Positions 59,841 to 64,000 of a DNA stretch of 64,000 nucleotides are shown in pieces (the first letter of the stretch is position 1; every line of letters starts with the position of its first letter). The position numbers and the translations under genes are program-made. The DNA comes from Ancylobacter crimeensis (GTDB taxonomy: Bacteria; Pseudomonadota; Alphaproteobacteria; Rhizobiales; Xanthobacteraceae). The notes beneath the pieces were generated by a model. It saw only the letters and a program-made list of their open reading frames with translations. It was not told the origin of the DNA and did no database searches. The stretch is taken from the NCBI RefSeq assembly GCF_023016805.1, contig NZ_JALKCH010000014.1:1-64000 (forward strand), written 5' to 3'.

Positions 59841-61001
59841 CTATGCATGGTCATAGACATGATCGACCAGATAGGGATCAGGCTTGGCGGACGCCTTAGC
59901 CTCCCACACCACGTCGAAAGCGCCGTGGTCGTTGACCACGCCGATGCGGGGCCGCAGGAAGGTGTGGTTGTTGTCGGGGTCGATCTGCACCCGCCCCTGC
60001 GGCGCGTCATAGGCGGTGCCGAGCGTGGCATCGGCAAGGCGCTGGGTATCGAGCGAGCGGGCCCGCCCGAGCGCATCGGCGAAGAGGTGCACCTGGAAGT
60101 AGGCCGCCTCGGCATACATCGTCACCGGCGCGTCGACCCCGAAGCGGGAGCGGTAGGTGGTGACGAAGGCCCGGTTGCGCTCGGTGTCGATGGTCGAGAA
60201 ATAGGGCGCGGAGGTGATGTGCCCGACGCACAGCTCCGGCCCGATCTCGCGGATCTCGCCCTCGCCCATCGTCAGGCTGGCGATCGGCAAAATGCGGGGA
60301 TCGAGCCCGGCCTCGCGATAGATCCGGTAGAATTCCTGGGCCCCCTCACCGACCACGGTCGAGAAGACCACCGCCGGCTGCCGGCGCCTTATGTCCTCGA
60401 CCACCCGGCGAAGCAGGTCGGGATGGGGCACGACCGGCACATAGGTCTCGGCGACCACCTCGCCGCCCTCCCGCAGCACGACATCACGCATGATGCGGTT
60501 CGATTCGCGCGGATAGATGTAGTCCGAGCCGACGAGGTAGAAGCTCCTGCCATAGGTGGCGAACAGATAGCGGGCGAGGTGCAGGCTGTTCTGGTTCGGC
60601 ACCGCGCCGGTATAGATGACGTTGGGCGAGTATTCGAAGCCCTCATAGAGCGAGGAATACCAGAGCAGCGCATTGCGCCGTTCCACCGTGGCGAGGATGG
60701 CCTTGCGGCAGGAGGATGTGCAGCAGCCGAAGATGGTGCTGACCCCGTCTTCGGTCAGCAGCCGCTCGGCATGGGCGCGGTACAGCTCCGGGCTGGATTC
60801 GGGATCGTAGCAGACCGGCTCGATCGGCAGGCCCAGCACGCCGCCGGCGAGGTTCAACTCCTCGATGGCCAGCGCGGTCCCGCGGAAATGTTCGGTCTCG
60901 GGCACCCGCATGTGCCCCTTGCGCGAGAACAGCACGCCGATCCGCCAGGATTCCGCCGGCCTCGAAGATGCTTTCCCCCGGTTCACTCGATCTGCCGACA
61001 T
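59841..61001 (-). CDS. amiC: AmiC-like amide-sensing binding protein (cytoplasmic)
   Basis: The 386-aa periplasmic-binding-fold protein has no signal peptide, which fits a cytoplasmic sensor rather than a transporter subunit. Text such as WRIGVLFSRKGHMRVPETEHFRGTALAIEELNLAGGVLG, GCCTSSCRKAILATVERRNALLWYSSLYEGFEYSPNVIYTGAVPNQN and FYLVGSDYIYPRESNRIMRDVV matches AmiC (GSDYIYPRE is diagnostic). It would bind a small amide and release AmiR. It precedes amiR and the attenuated operon, in the same orientation. Confidence 0.9.
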   Translation of the reverse strand: MSADRVNRGKASSRPAESWRIGVLFSRKGHMRVPETEHFRGTALAIEELNLAGGVLGLPIEPVCYDPESSPELYRAHAERLLTEDGVSTIFGCCTSSCRKAILATVERRNALLWYSSLYEGFEYSPNVIYTGAVPNQNSLHLARYLFATYGRSFYLVGSDYIYPRESNRIMRDVVLREGGEVVAETYVPVVPHPDLLRRVVEDIRRRQPAVVFSTVVGEGAQEFYRIYREAGLDPRILPIASLTMGEGEIREIGPELCVGHITSAPYFSTIDTERNRAFVTTYRSRFGVDAPVTMYAEAAYFQVHLFADALGRARSLDTQRLADATLGTAYDAPQGRVQIDPDNNHTFLRPRIGVVNDHGAFDVVWEAKASAKPDPYLVDHVYDHA

Positions 61002-61025
61002 GGACGCCTCGCCGCTGCCGGTCTC

Positions 61026-61069
61026 TTAGAGCATTTCGCGCGAAAGTTCATCGTCCTGTGTGAAACCGT
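61026..61069. repeat. Palindrome-containing spacer resembling half of a dispersed alphaproteobacterial repeat
   Basis: The spacer between the LLM gene stop and amiC holds TTAGAGCATTTCGCGCGAAAG with the perfect 12-bp palindrome TTTCGCGCGAAA (61034-61045). The AGAGCATTT...CGAAAG wording recalls the end of short intergenic palindromic repeats common in Rhizobiales. Only one arm is seen. It may end the LLM transcript before amiC. Confidence 0.3.
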
Positions 61070-61072
61070 CCC

Positions 61073-62140
61073 TTACCCCTTGAGCAACGGCAGCAATTCC
61101 CGGCCCTGGCGCTCGATTTCCCTGAGATAGGGCGTGTCGGAGAGGATGAAGGTGGTGATGCCGAGGTCCCGATATCGCGCCAGCGAGCGGGCGACGTCCT
61201 GCGCCGAGCCGACAAGCCATGTGGTGCCGGCCCCGCCGCCGCCGACCCGGCCGGGCGCGGTGTAGAGGTTGTCGTCGAGCACGTCGCCGCGCCCGGCGAG
61301 TTCCAGGAGGCGCTGCTGGCCGACCGCGACCGGGCCCCGATGATCCTGCCAGCCGGCCCCGCGGGTGCGCGCCATTTCGGCGACCTTGGCCTCGGCGTCG
61401 GCCCAGGCCTGCTCCGTGGTATCGCGCACCAGCGTGGTGATGCGCAGGCCGAACCTCAGCGGCGGCAGGTCGCGGTCCAGCGTGCGGCTGAGGTCCTTCA
61501 GTCGGGCGATGCGCTCGGCGATCTGGTCGCGCGGCTCGCCCCAGAACAGCTGCACGTCAGCCTGCGTGGCCGCCACCTGCTCGGCCGCCTCCGAAGCTCC
61601 GCCGAAATGGAACAGCGGATGACGCCGCTCGCCGCGGACGGTGATGCGCGGCGCAGCCGTCGATCCGCTCACCTGGAAATACTCGCCCTCGAAGGTCACG
61701 TTCTCCTCGGTCCAGAGGCGGCGCACCAGCCGCATGAACTCCGCGGTACGGGCGTAGCGCTCGACGGGACCGCCCTCCCGGTCGCCGTAAGCGGCGAGAT
61801 CGTCCCGGCCGGACACGATATTGATGCGCACCCGGCCTTCGGAGAGCTGATCGAGCGTCGCGGCGGCCGAGGCGAACGGCGCCGGCTGCCAGTAGCCCGG
61901 GCGAATGGCGATGAGCGGCTCGAAACGTGTGGTGCGGGCAACGAGGGCACTTGCCACCGTGAAGGTGTCGGGCCTGCCCCAGCCGGTGCCGATGAGCGCG
62001 CCCTTCCAGCCATGATCTTCGATGGCGCGGGCCTGCCGGGTCAGCGCGTCGAGACTGCCGGGGTCGCCCGTCGCCGCATCGCCGCGATGTCCGGCCTTCA
62101 CATCGTTCGGGATGTACCACAACAGATCGGTGAAACTCAT
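61073..62140 (-). CDS. SsuD-like LLM-class FMN-dependent monooxygenase
   Basis: The 355-aa enzyme is an SsuD paralogue: LLWYIPNDVKAGHRG at the N-terminus, LIAIRPGYWQPAPFASAAATLDQLSEGRVRINIVSGRDD, ERYARTAEFMRLVRRLW, QLFWGEPRDQIAERIARL and GLRITTLVRDTTEQAW, ending with GAGTTWLVGSAQDVARSL. The Cys of SsuD's CEE motif is replaced in GALIGTGWGRPDTF, so substrate preference may differ. It is divergent from an SsuA-like and SsuB-like pair, a normal arrangement for sulfonate uptake and oxidation. It needs FMNH2 from the MsuE-type reductase. Confidence 0.88.
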   Translation of the reverse strand: MSFTDLLWYIPNDVKAGHRGDAATGDPGSLDALTRQARAIEDHGWKGALIGTGWGRPDTFTVASALVARTTRFEPLIAIRPGYWQPAPFASAAATLDQLSEGRVRINIVSGRDDLAAYGDREGGPVERYARTAEFMRLVRRLWTEENVTFEGEYFQVSGSTAAPRITVRGERRHPLFHFGGASEAAEQVAATQADVQLFWGEPRDQIAERIARLKDLSRTLDRDLPPLRFGLRITTLVRDTTEQAWADAEAKVAEMARTRGAGWQDHRGPVAVGQQRLLELAGRGDVLDDNLYTAPGRVGGGGAGTTWLVGSAQDVARSLARYRDLGITTFILSDTPYLREIERQGRELLPLLKG

Positions 62141-62244
62141 TTCTTATTCCGTACCAAAAATGGGAATTTGATGAAATAACGTATATTCCATTGGAATTCT
62201 ATTCTATAGGAGACATTCGATCGAGCTGTCCACGGAGACCCGCC
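62141..62244. promoter_or_regulatory. AT-rich divergent control region with ATTCC/GGAAT half-sites
   Basis: Four half-sites lie in this gap: ATTCC at 62146-62150, GGAAT at 62163-62167, ATTCC at 62185-62189 and GGAAT at 62193-62197. The last pair forms the palindrome ATTCC-ATT-GGAAT (62185-62197). Such paired sites fit a LysR-type sulfur regulator (CysB or SsuR-like) acting on both divergent genes; the factor is not in the window. Confidence 0.5.
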
Positions 62245-63255
62245 ATGCGCCTTCGCGCCCTTCTTGCCGCAGCCACGCTGGCCCTCGCGCCGGCTCTCGC
62301 CCTGTCGCATGTCACGCCGGCCCTTGCCGAAAGCGGGCAGCTGCGCATCGCCCAGCAATTCGGCATCGCCTATCTGCCGCTGATCGTGGCGAAGGAGCAG
62401 CACCTCATCGAGAAGCAGGCCGAGAGCGCCGGCGTCGCGGACCTGAAGGTGGAGTGGCTCCGCCTCTCCGGCGCGGCGGCGATGAACGACGCGCTCATTT
62501 CCGGCGGGCTCGACTTCGCGACCGCCGGCGTCGCCCCGGCGATCCTGACCTGGGACAAGACCCGCGGAAAGGTCGACATCACCCTCATCGCCTCGCTCGG
62601 CTCCATGCCGAACGTGCTCACTACCAACAATCCGAAGGTGAAGACGCTCAAGGACTTCACCGACAGCGACCGCATCGCCCTGCCTTCGGTCAAGGTCGGC
62701 TTCCAGCCGATCGTGCTGCAGATCGCGGCGGAGAAGGCCTTCGGCCAGTACGACAAGCTCGACCGCCTCACCGTGAGCCTGCCACATCCGGACGCGACGG
62801 CCGCGATCCTTTCCGGTACCGGCGGCATCACCGCCCATTTCACTTCGCCGCCCTTCTTCGAGCAGCAGCTCGAAAGCGACAAGGTCCACGCCGTCCTCAA
62901 CAGCTATGACGTGCTGGGCGGCCCGCACACCTTCAACGTCGTCTATGGGACGAGGAAATACGCGGAAGAAAACCCGAAGACGATCAATGCCTTCGTCGCC
63001 GCGCTCGACCAGGCCAATGACTGGATCAAGGCCAACCCGAAGGAAGCCGCGTCGCTCTATATCGCCGCCGAAAAATCAAAGCTCGATCCGGCCTTCGTGG
63101 AGGCCATCATCCGCGATCCGCAGATCCGCTTCACCACCGTGCCCGAGCGCGTCGACGTCTTCACCGACTTCGAATACCGCATCGGCCTCATCAAGCAGAA
63201 GCCGGGCTGGAAGGACCTGTTCCAGCCGGGCCTTCACGCCCGCAACGGGAGCTGA
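62245..63255 (+). CDS. SsuA/TauA-like periplasmic sulfonate-binding protein
   Basis: The 336-aa protein has a signal peptide (MRLRALLAAATLALAPALALS, cleavage after ALA near residue 33). NMT1/SsuA fold text: LRIAQQFGIAYLPLIVAKEQHLIEKQAESAGV, LSGAAAMNDALISGGLDFATAGVAPAILTW, IALPSVKVGFQPIVLQIAAEKAFG. GGAGA lies 6 bases before the ATG at 62245. It is divergent from the SsuD-like enzyme and followed 4 bases later by the SsuB-like ATPase, so it feeds the same pathway. Confidence 0.9.
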   Translation: MRLRALLAAATLALAPALALSHVTPALAESGQLRIAQQFGIAYLPLIVAKEQHLIEKQAESAGVADLKVEWLRLSGAAAMNDALISGGLDFATAGVAPAILTWDKTRGKVDITLIASLGSMPNVLTTNNPKVKTLKDFTDSDRIALPSVKVGFQPIVLQIAAEKAFGQYDKLDRLTVSLPHPDATAAILSGTGGITAHFTSPPFFEQQLESDKVHAVLNSYDVLGGPHTFNVVYGTRKYAEENPKTINAFVAALDQANDWIKANPKEAASLYIAAEKSKLDPAFVEAIIRDPQIRFTTVPERVDVFTDFEYRIGLIKQKPGWKDLFQPGLHARNGS

Positions 63256-63259
63256 CCCG

Positions 63260-64000
63260 ATGGGCTGGTCCCCGGAACGTGACGCTCCGGCAGCGGCCGT
63301 ACCGCCTTTGTCGGTGGAGCGCGTGACGTTGCGCTACCATACCGACGCGGGCGTGGTAACGGCGGTCGAGGACGTGTCCTTCACCATCGCCGCCGGCGAG
63401 AGGCTGGCCTTGCTCGGTCCCTCCGGCTGTGGCAAGTCCACGCTGCTGCGCGCCGTGGGCGGCTTCCTCAAGCCGTCATCCGGCGAGATCCGGCTCCGCG
63501 GGGTGCCGGTCAGGACACCGGGCCCGGACCGCATGGTGGTGTTCCAGGAGTTCGACCAGCTTCTGCCGTGGCGCACCGTCGCCGGCAATATCGCCTTCGC
63601 GCTGCGGCGTGCCCGTCGCCTCGGCCGAGCGGAGGCCGATGCCCGCGCCCGCGAATGGGCCGGTCGGGTAGGCCTCGGCGCCTTCGCCGACGCCTACCCC
63701 CACACGCTGTCCGGCGGCATGAAGCAGCGTGCAGCCATTGCCCGCGCTTTCGCCGTCCAGCCGGACATCCTGCTGATGGACGAGCCCTTCGCCGCTCTCG
63801 ACGCCCTCTCGCGACGCCGCATGCAGGACGAGTTGCTCAATCTCTGCGAGGAAACCGGCGCCACCTGCCTGTTCGTGACCCATGCCATCGACGAAGCGAT
63901 CCATGTCGGGACCCGAATCCTCGTCCTGACGCCGCATCCCGGCCGGGTCGGCGCCGAATACCGCGTGTCGGACGATGCCCGTGAGCGTGGCTCCGCCGCA
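63260..64000 (+). CDS. SsuB/TauB-like ABC transporter ATP-binding protein (partial, runs off the window)
   Basis: The open frame begins at the ATG at 63260 and continues 247 codons to the window edge without a stop. Walker A GPSGCGKST, then VVFQEFDQLLPWRTVAGNIAF (Q-loop, nitrate/taurine/sulfonate class), signature LSGGMKQRAAIARAFAV, Walker B ILLMDEPFAALDALSRRRMQ and FVTHAIDEAIHVGTRILVLTPHPGRVG are all present. This LPWRTV plus MKQR pattern is typical of SsuB/TauB/NrtD. The permease gene SsuC is expected to the right. Confidence 0.92.
   Translation, partial: MGWSPERDAPAAAVPPLSVERVTLRYHTDAGVVTAVEDVSFTIAAGERLALLGPSGCGKSTLLRAVGGFLKPSSGEIRLRGVPVRTPGPDRMVVFQEFDQLLPWRTVAGNIAFALRRARRLGRAEADARAREWAGRVGLGAFADAYPHTLSGGMKQRAAIARAFAVQPDILLMDEPFAALDALSRRRMQDELLNLCEETGATCLFVTHAIDEAIHVGTRILVLTPHPGRVGAEYRVSDDARERGSAA

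Overview
The window is about 66-70% GC by eye. Gene density is high, Shine-Dalgarno spacing is typical, and many starts overlap the previous stop (ATGA or GTGA). The gene families (HAAT and Ssu transporters, LLM flavin monooxygenases, FixJ-type regulators, AmiC/AmiR, YiaV/YiaW-like pair) fit an alphaproteobacterium, most likely a soil or plant-associated Hyphomicrobiales (Rhizobiales) member. That placement is an inference. I see no rRNA, tRNA, CRISPR array, integrase or insertion sequence.

Layout. (1) 1-17.5 kb is an organosulfur-scavenging region. It holds a branched-chain-type (HAAT) ABC transporter operon followed by the FMN-dependent sulfonate monooxygenase ssuD, then dimethylsulfone monooxygenase sfnG, two divergent NtaA/SnaA/DszA-type monooxygenases, a DszC/SfnB-like flavoprotein, a LuxR-type regulator, an MsuE-type FMN reductase and a SulP anion permease. 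A second Ssu-type set (SsuD-like enzyme, SsuA-like and SsuB-like transporter parts) lies at 61-64 kb. (2) 17.5-34.3 kb looks like a stress and pH-homeostasis block. It has small membrane proteins, DUF2950, DUF3300, an HlyD/DUF3302 pair, polyphosphate kinase 2, and an Orn/Lys/Arg decarboxylase in an operon with two AspT-family exchangers. A histidine kinase, a FixJ-type regulator and a lone receiver follow. (3) 34.3-40 kb holds a polar amino-acid ABC transporter, RidA and an IclR regulator in one operon. It diverges from a PLP-dependent D-threonine aldolase/D-serine dehydratase-like enzyme, with two operator-like palindromes exactly 20 bp apart between them.

(4) 40.5-47.3 kb is the most unusual part. 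Three tightly packed genes encode a 989-aa CHAT (caspase-like) protein, a 154-aa protein with a hydrophobic C-terminal hairpin whose GTG overlaps the preceding stop, and a 1119-aa protein with an N-terminal CpXC-like zinc module, a helical repeat region and a C-terminal CHAT domain. I read this as a candidate protease-effector conflict (defence or programmed-death) module; function is inferred only. (5) 47.3-51 kb carries a MarR regulator with a 38-bp palindromic operator, a FUSC-type exporter, and an EAL-PAS-PAS-PAS protein. (6) 51-61 kb is an amide/nitrile utilisation operon. It has AmiC-like and AmiR-like (ANTAR) regulators, a leader with an AmiR-type hexaloop hairpin followed by an intrinsic terminator, then a carbon-nitrogen hydrolase, a HAAT transporter with a permease-ATPase fusion, a DUF1028 protein and an amidase.

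The window is cut at both ends: a dehydrogenase tail on the left and an SsuB-type ATPase on the right.
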